Shown here one piece after another: positions 45,099-54,227 of a stretch of DNA of 64,000 nt. Origin of the DNA: Stutzerimonas stutzeri RCH2 (GTDB taxonomy: Bacteria > Pseudomonadota > Gammaproteobacteria > Pseudomonadales > Pseudomonadaceae); assembly GCF_000327065.1 (NCBI RefSeq), contig NC_019936.1, positions 1,860,001 through 1,924,000 on the forward strand, given 5' to 3'. Each line of letters begins with the position of its first letter. Position 1 is the stretch's first letter. Both the position numbers and the translations under genes were made by a program. The notes under the pieces are model-generated. The model made no database searches, was not told the origin of the DNA, and saw only the letters and a list, made by a program, of their open reading frames with translations.

Positions 45099-45125
45099 AT
45101 TGCCGTAATCCTTTCTTCTGCGAAG

Positions 45126-45158
45126 AGCCAGGCAGGGTATTAAATGCCTTGCCTGGCT
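45126..45158 (+). terminator. Hairpin between the two wzz genes
   Basis: AGCCAGGCA (45126-45134) / TGCCTGGCT (45150-45158), perfect 9 bp plus three more pairs including one G-T wobble; loop TATTAAAT. There is no T-run after it, so it may attenuate or stabilise rather than terminate. The 259 bases between the two genes hold no other clear feature. Confidence 0.5.
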
Positions 45159-45357
45159 GCGTAACTGAAGGTCGGCGAGCATCTGGCACGATGCTATGGG
45201 CGCTCTCAACGTGAATTAAAGTTGATGCGCGTCACTTGTTTTTTGTGAACTGGCTGGCAGAATAGCGGCCCGCAGCGCGCCGGAACTTTTTCGTGCGTTA
45301 GCGGTATAGCCTTCGGCGCACGCTCTGCGTCGCCGCATTCAGCGAGACGGACCTCAA

Positions 45358-46638
45358 GTGAACGCAGTAACTCCTCCGCAAGTCCTTGCTTCGGCAACGC
45401 CTGATGAAATCGACCTCATCCAACTCTTCCGCTCTTTATGGAAGCAAAAGCTCCTGATTAGCGGCATAGCTGGGGTGTGCACGCTTGTCGGGTTGCTCTA
45501 CGCCTTGCTTGCACCTCGTTATTACACCGTTCAAAGCGTGCTACGACCGGCCGCTATCAAAGATCTCGACGAGTTGAATCATCTTGGTATCTACAAGCTG
45601 TCGCCGAAACAAGCATTGGCGCAGGTTGGCGCAACGCTTGAGTCGTACGAAAATCGGTTGGCCTTCTTCCGTCAGCACCCGCAGCTATTCGCTGATTTAG
45701 TGCAGTCTGGGCGAACACTTGAGCAAACTTTTGAAGCCTTCAATGATGAGGCCTTCCAGTTGCTGCAACCAGATCCAAAGAAGCCCGAGGGCACGACTCC
45801 GTATGTCGGCCTCCAGCTCACCTATCCTGAAGCGCTGGATGGGGTTGAGATCGTCAACAGCTTTGTGAATTTCTCCCTGACTAACGTCCAAAAGGAGATA
45901 GCGGCTGATCTGGATACTCTTATCGGCAACCGGCTTAGTCAGCTTGACAAGAAGATTGCTGCTGCTCGTGCCAGCTATGAGGCCAGCAAGGAAATCAAGA
46001 TCTCCAAACTGACCGAGGCTGATGTGCTTAAGCGTGCAGAGTTGAATGATGAGTTGGCTGCTCTGCGCCAGCAGCTCCGGACGCGTCGCGATAACCGCAT
46101 CAATCAGCTCAACGAAGCGATTCGAATCGCGACTTCGCTGGGCATAAGCAAGCCCACCACGCCTTCGTCCCTTGGTGCGTCTGAGATCACGAGCCAAGGC
46201 AGCGTAATTCGTACCGAGGTCAACAACCAGCAGATCCCTTTGTATTTCATGGGTAGCGAGGCGTTGGAAGCCGAGCGTAAGGCGCTTTTGGCCCGTCGCT
46301 CTGACGACTTCACCGAGCCGCGCATTGCACAGATTGCCCGGGAGCTGAAGTTGCTTGAACACAACCGCCAGATCCAGGTCTTACAAAGTCGAGAGAACGA
46401 AGACCTGTTCCTAAAAGACCTGGCCGGTTGGCGCGAGGAGGCAGCCAGGCTGCGCTCCCTGCAGTTCGATGCTGGTTCGCTCAAGCTGGTTGCCATTGAT
46501 CAACGTGCGGTTGAGCCTCGTCAGCCGATCAAGCCCAAGAAGGCACTAATCGTGGCCCTCGCGCTGGTGTTGGGTGGCATGCTCGGAGTGTTCGTCGCGC
46601 TGGTACGCAACCTTCGGCGTCCGGTCGCCGCAATCTGA
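45358..46638 (+). CDS. wzz2: Wzz-type O-antigen chain-length determinant (copy 2)
   Basis: 426 aa, the same length as its upstream paralogue, with the same topology: helix about 34-54, coiled-coil domain, and C-terminal KPKKALIVALALVLGGMLGVFVALV. Shared blocks include DEIDL near the N-terminus, YKL(T/S)P and NQQIPLYFMGSEAL versus a matching region in copy 1. The GTG at 45358 is the start; its ribosome-binding site is weak. Two Wzz proteins usually give two modal O-chain lengths. Confidence 0.92.
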   Translation: MNAVTPPQVLASATPDEIDLIQLFRSLWKQKLLISGIAGVCTLVGLLYALLAPRYYTVQSVLRPAAIKDLDELNHLGIYKLSPKQALAQVGATLESYENRLAFFRQHPQLFADLVQSGRTLEQTFEAFNDEAFQLLQPDPKKPEGTTPYVGLQLTYPEALDGVEIVNSFVNFSLTNVQKEIAADLDTLIGNRLSQLDKKIAAARASYEASKEIKISKLTEADVLKRAELNDELAALRQQLRTRRDNRINQLNEAIRIATSLGISKPTTPSSLGASEITSQGSVIRTEVNNQQIPLYFMGSEALEAERKALLARRSDDFTEPRIAQIARELKLLEHNRQIQVLQSRENEDLFLKDLAGWREEAARLRSLQFDAGSLKLVAIDQRAVEPRQPIKPKKALIVALALVLGGMLGVFVALVRNLRRPVAAI

Positions 46639-46769
46639 CCATCCATCCGTCGGCGTGCCGTTGAGACCTCAACGGCCCCGAAAGACGGTAGTATTCCCGC
46701 TTATTTTTTTAAGTGGCTCGTGACTGGCATGTCGCGAGTGCGTTGGTTGACATCGTTAAAGGAATAACC

Positions 46770-48323
46770 GTGCGCTATCCAGATATCGAACACCACGGCG
46801 CTAAGGATGGCGTAACAGGTTCCTGTCATCAGCTACACATGGACGCGAGCCATAGCTTGCTGGTCGATTGCGGCCTGTTCCAGGGTAACGAGACTTCGAG
46901 CGATGGGCGTGCTGCTACAGGACGGCTGGATATCGAGTTTTCGCTCAGGACCGTCCAGGCGCTTGTCGTCACCCATGTGCATATCGACCACGTGGGGCGA
47001 ATTCCCTATCTGCTTGCCGCCGGATACAAAGGCCCGATTTACTGCAGCGAGCCTTCGGCCAAACTACTGCCTATCGTTCTTGAAGATGCCTTCAAGCTAG
47101 GCTTCAGCCGTGATCAAAAAGCCGTCGAGCGCTACCTCAAGCTGGTCGAGCAGCGGTTGCGGCCGTTGCCCTACCAGCGATGGTCAACGCTGCTGGAAAC
47201 CGAAGAGCTCATCGCCCGTGTACGGCTACAGCGAGCTGGTCATATTCTCGGCTCCGCCTATGTGGAAATTGACCTGACGTACCCCACCAGTGGCGAAAGC
47301 CAGCGCATCGTCTTCTCCGGAGACCTCGGGGCAGCACATGCGCCACTACTGATGCCGCCCGAATCACCCGAGCGAGCCGATATCCTCGTCCTTGAAAGCA
47401 CGTACGGCGACCGCCTGCATGAAGACCGCACCAGCCGCCGTCAGCGACTCGAAGCCGTCATCGAACATGCCCTGCAGGATCAGGGCACCGTACTGATTCC
47501 AGCCTTCAGCATTGGTCGTACTCAGGAGTTGCTGTACGAACTGGAAGAGATCATTCACAGCAAACAGCAAGTCTCTACAGACCAGTCCTCTTTGCCCGCC
47601 GATGAGCGCGCGAGGGGGGGCATAGAAAGCGCTGGCGCCCCGCACAGTCACTCCCCCCTTTCATCTGAGGAGAGGGCTAGGGTGGAGCGCAATAGCGACA
47701 ACGCTCATGGCCAGTTAGAAACAGACTGGCCCAGGCTCCCGATCATTCTCGATTCGCCCTTGGCCACACGCTTCACCGAAGCCTATCGAAGCCTGCAGCC
47801 TTACTGGAATCAGGAAGCCCGCGAGCGCGTCGAAGGCGGCCGCAATCCGCTTGCCTTCGATAACCTGATCATGATCGATAGCCACGCTGACCATATTGCC
47901 GTAGTCAACCACCTCACCCAGACCGCGCGCCCGGCGATTGTCATCGCGGGTAATGGCATGTGTTCCGGAGGGCGCATCGTCAATTACCTCAAAGCCATGC
48001 TGCACGATCCCCGGCACGACGTTCTATTCGTTGGCTACCAAGCCCAGGGCACACCAGGCCAAGCGATTCAGCAGTACGGGCCGAAGGGTGGTTACGTTGA
48101 TCTCGACGGTGAGCGTTTCGATATTCGGGCGAGGGTGACCAGCATTGGCGGTTACTCGGCCCATGCGGATCAGAAGGGGTTGGTAGAGTTTGTGACGGGG
48201 ATGCGGGAGTGGCCGACTAAGATAGGAGTGGTGCATGGGGAGCACGGGGCCAGGCAGGCGTTGATAAAGGTTCTACAGCAACGCTATTACGCTGCTGGTA
48301 ATGCGCTCGTGGTGAAGTCATGA
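46770..48323 (+). CDS. MBL-fold/beta-CASP metallo-hydrolase (RNA-processing family)
   Basis: 517 aa from the GTG at 46770 (AAAGGA 6 bases upstream). Metallo-beta-lactamase core with HVHIDH (zinc), FSGDLG, then a beta-CASP domain, and the C-terminal RNA specificity segment GGYSAHADQKGL with GEHGAR. Such proteins (Ysh1/CPSF73 group) are ribonucleases, but a role in O-antigen loci is not established. Between about 47575 and 47720 there is a low-complexity in-frame segment with repeat-like DNA that looks inserted in a linker. Gene lies between wzz2 and wzx on the same strand. Confidence 0.88.
   Translation: MRYPDIEHHGAKDGVTGSCHQLHMDASHSLLVDCGLFQGNETSSDGRAATGRLDIEFSLRTVQALVVTHVHIDHVGRIPYLLAAGYKGPIYCSEPSAKLLPIVLEDAFKLGFSRDQKAVERYLKLVEQRLRPLPYQRWSTLLETEELIARVRLQRAGHILGSAYVEIDLTYPTSGESQRIVFSGDLGAAHAPLLMPPESPERADILVLESTYGDRLHEDRTSRRQRLEAVIEHALQDQGTVLIPAFSIGRTQELLYELEEIIHSKQQVSTDQSSLPADERARGGIESAGAPHSHSPLSSEERARVERNSDNAHGQLETDWPRLPIILDSPLATRFTEAYRSLQPYWNQEARERVEGGRNPLAFDNLIMIDSHADHIAVVNHLTQTARPAIVIAGNGMCSGGRIVNYLKAMLHDPRHDVLFVGYQAQGTPGQAIQQYGPKGGYVDLDGERFDIRARVTSIGGYSAHADQKGLVEFVTGMREWPTKIGVVHGEHGARQALIKVLQQRYYAAGNALVVKS
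47587..47686 (+). repeat. Repeat-like in-frame segment inside the beta-CASP gene
   Basis: Two similar units, each encoding a peptide ending ERAR (near 47587-47620 and 47650-47684), the second with CTGAGGAGAGGGCTAGGGTG. This resembles the GAGAGGG-containing intergenic repeats common in pseudomonads. Both are in frame, so the gene stays open. By-eye call. Confidence 0.4.
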
Positions 48324-48425
48324 CAATGATGTTGCCGCACGCAATACAGAACGCGCATCAGTGTCTGTACATCGCTTCAGAGCTTTCCGTATGCAAGAGC
48401 GCTTTTGTATGACGCCCGGATCTAA

Positions 48426-49703
48426 ATGCTGATGCCTACGCACAATTTTCAGCGTTTGTTGAATGTAGCGCTGCGTGGCATCACCCTGGCCAGCAAGTTT
48501 CTGCTGATTTTCTTCCTGGCGCGTTTTCTCGAGCCGGCGGAGCTGGGGCTTTATGGGCTAATCGCTGCGACCATCGGATACGCCCTCTACCTGCTGGGGT
48601 TCGATTTTTACGCTTTCACAACCCGCGAGCTGATCAAGCGCGAGCGCAGCCAATGGGGGGGGCTGTTGAAGGGGCAGGGTGCGCTTACCGCGGTGCTTTA
48701 TTGTGTCTTTCTACCGTTGTTTTGCCTGATCTTTGTTCGGCAACTACTGCCTTGGAGCCTGGCTGGCTGGTTCTTCGCCCTGTTGATACTCGAGCACCTA
48801 ACCCAAGAATTGAGCCGCCTGCTTATTGCTATTTCCGAACAACTAATGGCGAGCTTGGTGCTATTTCTGCGTTCAGGCGTCTGGGCGGTTGCTGTGGCAG
48901 GTCTGATGTTCATCGAGCCGGAGTCACGGACACTTGATTTTGTTCTAGGGGCTTGGACGCTTGGCGGGTTGTCGGCACTGCTGCTTGGCATCTACAAGGT
49001 TACCCAGTTGAAAATGGGGGGGTGGCACACAAGCGTGGACTGGCGATGGATTCGCAAAGGACTGAAGATCGCGATTCCTCTGCTCATCGCTACCTTGGCG
49101 ATACGTGGGGTATTCACGCTTGATCGTTATTGGTTCGAAGCGTTGGTAGGGTTGGAAACTTTGGGCGCTTATGTGTTGTTCATGGGTGTTAGTAACGCGC
49201 TGATGTCTTTTCTGGATGCCGGTGTATTTGCCTTCAGTTACCCGGGGCTCATCGCCGCGCACAGCAAGCAGGATGCTTCTGCATTCCGCCAAGGTTTGCG
49301 GAGGCTGTTAGGGCAAACCTTGCTGCTCACTGCTGCTTTTGCCGTGATCGCACTCCTGTTGATCGGGCCCTTGCTGCAATGGCTAGACAGGCCGCTTTAT
49401 ATGGCCCAAGAAAATCTGTTCCCATGGATACTTCTAACTACTGTTCTTTATGCCATTAGCATGGTTCCGCATTATGCGTTGTACGCTCAGGGTCATGACC
49501 GCCCGATCATTCAAAGTCACGTTGCAAGCTTTCTGGCCTTCATTCCGGCGACCTGGCTGTTTTCATTCTATTCACCGCTGCTAGCCGTACCGCTCGGCCT
49601 GTCTGCAGCGTTTACTCTGGTACTGCTCTGGAAGTCCTGGTTCTTTTTCCAGCTGACGCCGGCGTACTATCGTTCCACTCGCGTCAATCAGACACCGGTC
49701 TGA
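48426..49703 (+). CDS. wzx: O-antigen flippase Wzx (oligosaccharide flippase family)
   Basis: 425 aa, about 12 hydrophobic helices, with the family's N-terminus (FLLIFFLARFLEPAELGLYGL) and a second repeat-like half starting near residue 210. It would flip undecaprenyl-linked repeat units across the inner membrane. Flanked by wzz and sugar nucleotide genes. Confidence 0.88.
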   Translation: MLMPTHNFQRLLNVALRGITLASKFLLIFFLARFLEPAELGLYGLIAATIGYALYLLGFDFYAFTTRELIKRERSQWGGLLKGQGALTAVLYCVFLPLFCLIFVRQLLPWSLAGWFFALLILEHLTQELSRLLIAISEQLMASLVLFLRSGVWAVAVAGLMFIEPESRTLDFVLGAWTLGGLSALLLGIYKVTQLKMGGWHTSVDWRWIRKGLKIAIPLLIATLAIRGVFTLDRYWFEALVGLETLGAYVLFMGVSNALMSFLDAGVFAFSYPGLIAAHSKQDASAFRQGLRRLLGQTLLLTAAFAVIALLLIGPLLQWLDRPLYMAQENLFPWILLTTVLYAISMVPHYALYAQGHDRPIIQSHVASFLAFIPATWLFSFYSPLLAVPLGLSAAFTLVLLWKSWFFFQLTPAYYRSTRVNQTPV

Positions 49704-49721
49704 AGAAAAAGGAATGCATTA

Positions 49722-50720
49722 ATGTTTAGCGACAAAACCATCCTCGTTACGGGCGGTACCGGCTCCTTCGGCAATACGTTCGTGCCGATGACACTGGCCA
49801 GATACAACCCGAAGAAGATCATCATCTTCTCCCGCGACGAAATGAAACAGTGGGACATGGCCAAGAAGTTCGAGGGCGATAAGCGCGTTCGCTTCTTCAT
49901 CGGTGATGTGCGCGATAAGGATCGCCTGTACCGCGCGCTGGATGGCGTCGATTACGTGGTGCATGCCGCTGCCACCAAGATCGTCCCGACCGCTGAATAC
50001 AACCCCTTCGAATGCGTAAAGACGAACGTCGACGGCGCCATGAACCTGATCGATGCCTGCATCGACAAGGGCGTGAAGGGTGTGGTTGCCCTGTCCACCG
50101 ACAAGGCAAGCAGCCCGATCAACCTGTATGGCGCCACCAAGCTGGCTTCCGACAAGCTGTTCGTTGCCGGCAACTCATACTCCGGTGAGCACGGCACCCG
50201 TTTCTCCGTGGTGCGCTACGGCAACGTGATGGGCTCGCGCGGCTCGGTGATCCCGTTTTTCATGTCCATCAAGGACAAAGGCGTGCTGCCGATTACTGAC
50301 GAGCGCATGTCGCGCTTCATGATCTCGTTGGAAGAAGGCGTCGAGCTGGTCTGGCATGCCTTTGAGGACATGGAAGGCGGTGAGATCTACGTGAAAAAGA
50401 TTCCGTCGATGAAGGTTACCGATCTGGCTCGCGTCGTCGCTCCCGAAGCTCGCCAGGAAATCATCGGCATTCGCCCTGGTGAAAAGCTGCACGAGCAGAT
50501 GATTAGTGCCGAGGACGCTTACTACACCTACGAATATCCTGAGCATTTCAAGATCCTGCCGACCATTCACAGCTGGTCCACTTGCCCGAAACGCATCAAG
50601 GACGGCAAAAAAGTCCCAGAAGGCTTTGTGTACGCTAGTGATAACAACAGCGAGTGGATGAGCGATAGCCAACTCCAGGCATGGATTGACGCGAACCGCG
50701 AAAAGATCGGGAGCATCTGA
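49722..50720 (+). CDS. pseB: UDP-GlcNAc 4,6-dehydratase (inverting) PseB
   Basis: 332 aa SDR-type dehydratase; first step of CMP-pseudaminic acid synthesis. TGGTGSFG (10-17) binds NADP, LYGATK carries the catalytic Tyr/Lys context, and SRDEMKQWDM and TDKASSP are PseB-like. First of six consecutive pse genes with spacing of a few bases or overlaps. Confidence 0.95.
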   Translation: MFSDKTILVTGGTGSFGNTFVPMTLARYNPKKIIIFSRDEMKQWDMAKKFEGDKRVRFFIGDVRDKDRLYRALDGVDYVVHAAATKIVPTAEYNPFECVKTNVDGAMNLIDACIDKGVKGVVALSTDKASSPINLYGATKLASDKLFVAGNSYSGEHGTRFSVVRYGNVMGSRGSVIPFFMSIKDKGVLPITDERMSRFMISLEEGVELVWHAFEDMEGGEIYVKKIPSMKVTDLARVVAPEARQEIIGIRPGEKLHEQMISAEDAYYTYEYPEHFKILPTIHSWSTCPKRIKDGKKVPEGFVYASDNNSEWMSDSQLQAWIDANREKIGSI

Positions 50721-50722
50721 CG

Positions 50723-51883
50723 ATGATTCCCTACGGTCGCCAGGACATTACCCAGGCTGATATCGACGCTGTCGTGAGTGTGTTGCAATCCGACTTCCTG
50801 ACGCAGGGGCCGATGGTGCCGCGCTTCGAGCAGTCCGTGGCGCAGCATGTCGGCGCCAGCCACGCTCTGGCAATGAACAGTGCTACCTCGGCGCTGCATG
50901 TTGCCTGTCTGGCGCTGGGCCTTGGTAATGGCGACTGGCTATGGACAACGCCTATCACGTTCGTTGCTTCGGCAAACTGCGGTTTGTATTGCGGCGCGCA
51001 GGTCGATTTCGTCGACATTGACCCCCGAACCTACAACCTCTGCCCGCAGGCGCTGGCGCGCAAGTTGGAACAGGCCGAGCGCGAAGGAAAGCTGCCTAAG
51101 GTCGTGGTGGCAGTGCACCTGTGCGGCCAGCCCTGCGACATGCTGGCTATCCATGCCCTCGCTCAGCGCTACGGCTTCAAAGTCATCGAAGATGCCTCCC
51201 ACGCCATCGGCGGCAAGTATCAAGGTGAGTTCATCGGCAACTGCCGATACAGCGATATCACCGTGTTCAGCTTCCATCCAGTGAAGATCATCACCACCGC
51301 CGAAGGCGGCATGGCGCTGACCAACGATGCCGAGCTGGCCGCCAGGATGGAACTGCTGCGTAGTCATGGCATCACCCGCGATCCCGCGCAGATGACCCAC
51401 GAGGCCGATGGTCCTTGGTATTACCAGCAGATCGACCTTGGTTTCAACTACCGGATGACCGAGCTGCAGGCGGCTCTTGGCGTAACCCAGCTGGATCGCC
51501 TCGACCAATTCGTGGCGCGTCGTCACCAACTGGCGCAGCGCTACGATGATCTGCTGAGCGAACTGCCGGTCACTACACCCTGGCAGCACCCAGATAGCTA
51601 CTCTGGCCTGCATCTGTATGTGATCCGCCTGCAATTGGGCAAGATCACCAAAACCCACAGTCAAGTGTTCGAAGCCCTGCGCGAGCGGGGCATCGGCGTC
51701 AACCTACACTACATCCCGGTGCATACCCAGCCGTATTACCAGCGTATGGGCTTCGGCGTTGGTGACTTCCCCGAGGCGGAGCGCTACTACGCCGAGGCGA
51801 TCAGCCTGCCAATGTTCCAGACTATGACCGAAGCCCAGCAGGATGAAGTCGTGGCAGCGGTGCGCGAGGCGCTCGAAGCATGA
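50723..51883 (+). CDS. pseC: UDP-4-amino-4,6-dideoxy-N-acetyl-altrosamine transaminase PseC
   Basis: 386 aa PLP-dependent DegT/DnrJ-type aminotransferase. PLP lysine is Lys188 in FSFHPVK, with the IEDASHAIGG segment. Converts the PseB product to the 4-amino sugar. Two bases after the pseB stop; its stop overlaps pseF by 4 bases. Confidence 0.95.
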   Translation: MIPYGRQDITQADIDAVVSVLQSDFLTQGPMVPRFEQSVAQHVGASHALAMNSATSALHVACLALGLGNGDWLWTTPITFVASANCGLYCGAQVDFVDIDPRTYNLCPQALARKLEQAEREGKLPKVVVAVHLCGQPCDMLAIHALAQRYGFKVIEDASHAIGGKYQGEFIGNCRYSDITVFSFHPVKIITTAEGGMALTNDAELAARMELLRSHGITRDPAQMTHEADGPWYYQQIDLGFNYRMTELQAALGVTQLDRLDQFVARRHQLAQRYDDLLSELPVTTPWQHPDSYSGLHLYVIRLQLGKITKTHSQVFEALRERGIGVNLHYIPVHTQPYYQRMGFGVGDFPEAERYYAEAISLPMFQTMTEAQQDEVVAAVREALEA

Positions 51884-52572
51884 AGTTGGCGATTATCCCC
51901 GCCCGTGGCGGCAGCAAGCGTATTCCGCGCAAGAACATCAAGCCGTTCTGCGGTAAGCCTATGATTGCCTGGTCCATCGAGGCGGCGCTGCAGAGCGGAT
52001 GCTTCGATCGGGTTGTCGTCTCCACTGACGATGCCGAGATTGCGGACGTGGCCCTTCAGCATGGTGCTGATGTGCCGTTCACGCGCCCGGCCGAGCTGTC
52101 CGATGACCGTACCGGTACCGTTCCGGTGATCCGCCATGCCATTGAGTGGTTTTCCCAGGCGGGACTGGCTGTTGAGCAGGTCTGTTGTCTGTATGCCACC
52201 GCACCTTTTGTTACGGCAGAAGATTTGGATCGAGGCATGCAAGTGCTGCAAGGCAACGACTGCGACTATGCCTTCTCAGTGACTAGCTACGCTTTTCCTA
52301 TCCAGCGTGCCATTCGGATCAATGCCCAAGGCCGTGTGGAAATGTTCAATCCCGAATACTTCAACACCCGTTCACAGGATCTGGAAGAAGCCTTTCATGA
52401 TGCCGGGCAGTTCTATTGGGGGCGCGCCGATGCTTGGCTACAGGGAAAGCAGATCTTCAGTCCCGACGCATTGCCTGTATTGCTGCCCCGTCATCGCGTG
52501 CAGGATATTGATACACCCGAAGACTGGGTGCGAGCTGAATGGCTGTTCAAAGCCATGACTCAGGAAGGCTGA
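51880..52572 (+). CDS. pseF: Pseudaminic acid cytidylyltransferase PseF
   Basis: 230 aa. N-terminal IIPARGGSKRIPRKNI is the CTP-binding loop of CMP-nonulosonate synthetases; FCGKPMIAWSIEAAL and RHRVQDIDTPEDW are typical. Activates Pse to CMP-Pse. Overlaps pseC by 4 bases. Confidence 0.95.
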   Translation: MKLAIIPARGGSKRIPRKNIKPFCGKPMIAWSIEAALQSGCFDRVVVSTDDAEIADVALQHGADVPFTRPAELSDDRTGTVPVIRHAIEWFSQAGLAVEQVCCLYATAPFVTAEDLDRGMQVLQGNDCDYAFSVTSYAFPIQRAIRINAQGRVEMFNPEYFNTRSQDLEEAFHDAGQFYWGRADAWLQGKQIFSPDALPVLLPRHRVQDIDTPEDWVRAEWLFKAMTQEG

Positions 52573-52582
52573 TGCGTTGCTC

Positions 52583-53704
52583 ATGAACGTCGTCTTCCGC
52601 GCCGATGCTTCCCTGCAGATGGGTACTGGTCACGTGATGCGCTGTCTGACCCTGGCTGATGCGCTCACAGCGGCTGGGGCCAGATGTGAGTTCATCTGCC
52701 GGACGCATCCCGGCAACCTGCTGGATTTGATCCGCAGCAAGGGTTATATCGCCCATGAGCTGTCTGTTCGTCAGGGTATGTCAGGAGCAGGCGTGTCCGG
52801 CTGCAAGACGGAGAGCGGTGAGCACGCATCTGCGCATAGTCATTGGCTCGGAGCCAGCCAGGCCGAAGATGCTGCAGCTTGCGTACCGATTCTCGCGGAA
52901 CTGCAACCCGATTGGCTGATTGTTGATCACTACGCTCTGGACGTTCGCTGGGAGCAAGCCCTCAAGTCGCACTACCGCAGGCTAATGGTGATCGACGACC
53001 TGGCCGACCGACCGCATGCGTGCGACCTTCTTCTGGACCAAACCTACGGCCGTCAGGACGAAGACTACCGTGCATGGGTGCCCGACGACTGCCAAATCCT
53101 GTGCGGCTCGCAGTACGCCTTGCTTCGCCCGGAATTCGCCGCACGGCGTCCCTATAGCTTGCAGCGCCGAGTGAGGCCGCAGTTGCGTCAGCTGTTGATC
53201 AGCATGGGCGGTGTCGACAAAGACAATGCTACCGGTCGGGTGCTGGATGCGCTTCGCGACTGTCCGCTCCCGGGCGATTGTCGAATTACCGTGGTCATGG
53301 GCTCGACAGCCCCTTGGCTGAAGGAAGTAAAGCAACAAACACTTAGCTTGCCTTGGCCTAGCCAGGTTCTGGTTGGAGTCAGCGATATGGCACGCGTAAT
53401 GGCTGATAGCGACCTGGCGATCGGCGCGGCAGGCGCGACTTCCTGGGAGCGCTGCTGCCTCGGGCTGCCAACAATCATGCTAGTGCTAGCGGACAATCAG
53501 CGAAAGGTCGCGCAAGGATTGGAGCAGGGGCAAGCGGCTCGGATTATCGAGAGGTTACAAGATATCGGCTCGTGCCTTCCCAAATTACTACGGCACCTTA
53601 CCGAGCACCCGACGGCCCTGCAGCTGATGAGCCAATCGGCTACACGAATTGTCGACGGAAAGGGCGTGAGCACTGTTGTCCACCTATTGGAAACACTGAC
53701 GTGA
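52583..53704 (+). CDS. pseG: UDP-2,4-diacetamido-2,4,6-trideoxy-altropyranose hydrolase PseG
   Basis: 373 aa GT-B-like hydrolase removing UDP to give the PseI substrate. N-terminal FRADASLQMGTGHVMRCLTL and IGAAGATSWERCCLGLP are signatures. ATG at 52583 matches the family N-terminus; an in-frame TTG at 52577 has AGGAAGG 8 bases upstream and cannot be excluded. A Gly/Ser-rich stretch near residues 72-95 looks like a loop insertion. Confidence 0.92.
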   Translation: MNVVFRADASLQMGTGHVMRCLTLADALTAAGARCEFICRTHPGNLLDLIRSKGYIAHELSVRQGMSGAGVSGCKTESGEHASAHSHWLGASQAEDAAACVPILAELQPDWLIVDHYALDVRWEQALKSHYRRLMVIDDLADRPHACDLLLDQTYGRQDEDYRAWVPDDCQILCGSQYALLRPEFAARRPYSLQRRVRPQLRQLLISMGGVDKDNATGRVLDALRDCPLPGDCRITVVMGSTAPWLKEVKQQTLSLPWPSQVLVGVSDMARVMADSDLAIGAAGATSWERCCLGLPTIMLVLADNQRKVAQGLEQGQAARIIERLQDIGSCLPKLLRHLTEHPTALQLMSQSATRIVDGKGVSTVVHLLETLT

Positions 53705-54216
53705 CAATGAATTCGCAACAACGGGTTCGCCCGATGGCTCATGGCGATCTTATGAGCGTCCTTGCCTGGCGCAACCACCCGGACGTCCGTCGCTATATGT
53801 ATACCCAGCATGAGATTTCGTTTGACGAACATAGTCGCTGGTTCGAGCGCGCTTCGCAGGACCCGAGCCGACACCTGCTCATGTATGAGAGCGAGGCCAC
53901 CCCAATGGGCTTTATCAATATTCACCAAATAGCTGCAGGTGGAATAGCGGATTGGGGTTTCTACGCGGCACCGGATGCCCCAAAGGGTACCGGGAAACAG
54001 CTGGGACAGGCGGCTCTGCAGTACGCGTTCTCGGTGGTAGGTGTACACAAGCTTTGCGCCCAAGCCCTCCGCTATAACGAACGCTCCATTCGTTTTCACG
54101 GGAGTCTGGGATTCCAGCAGGAAGGTATCCTGCGGCAACAGCATTTCGATGGTCAGCATTACCACGATGTGGTGTGTTTTGGCCTGCTTGCCAATGAATG
54201 GCACATGAACCTTTGA
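53701..54216 (+). CDS. pseH: Pse N-acetyltransferase PseH
   Basis: About 171 aa GNAT-fold acetyltransferase acting on C4 of the amino sugar. RPMAHGDLMSVLAWRNHPDVRRYM and GFYAAPDAPKGTGKQLG carry the acetyl-CoA site. GTG at 53701 overlaps the pseG stop (GTGA); an ATG at 53707 is the alternative start. Confidence 0.9.
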   Translation: MTMNSQQRVRPMAHGDLMSVLAWRNHPDVRRYMYTQHEISFDEHSRWFERASQDPSRHLLMYESEATPMGFINIHQIAAGGIADWGFYAAPDAPKGTGKQLGQAALQYAFSVVGVHKLCAQALRYNERSIRFHGSLGFQQEGILRQQHFDGQHYHDVVCFGLLANEWHMNL

Positions 54217-54227
54217 GAGAACAATAC

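Noticed and set aside
46770..48323. The repeat-like stretch in the beta-CASP gene as a frameshift or pseudogene
   Set aside because: The frame is open through it and the downstream catalytic motifs stay in phase.
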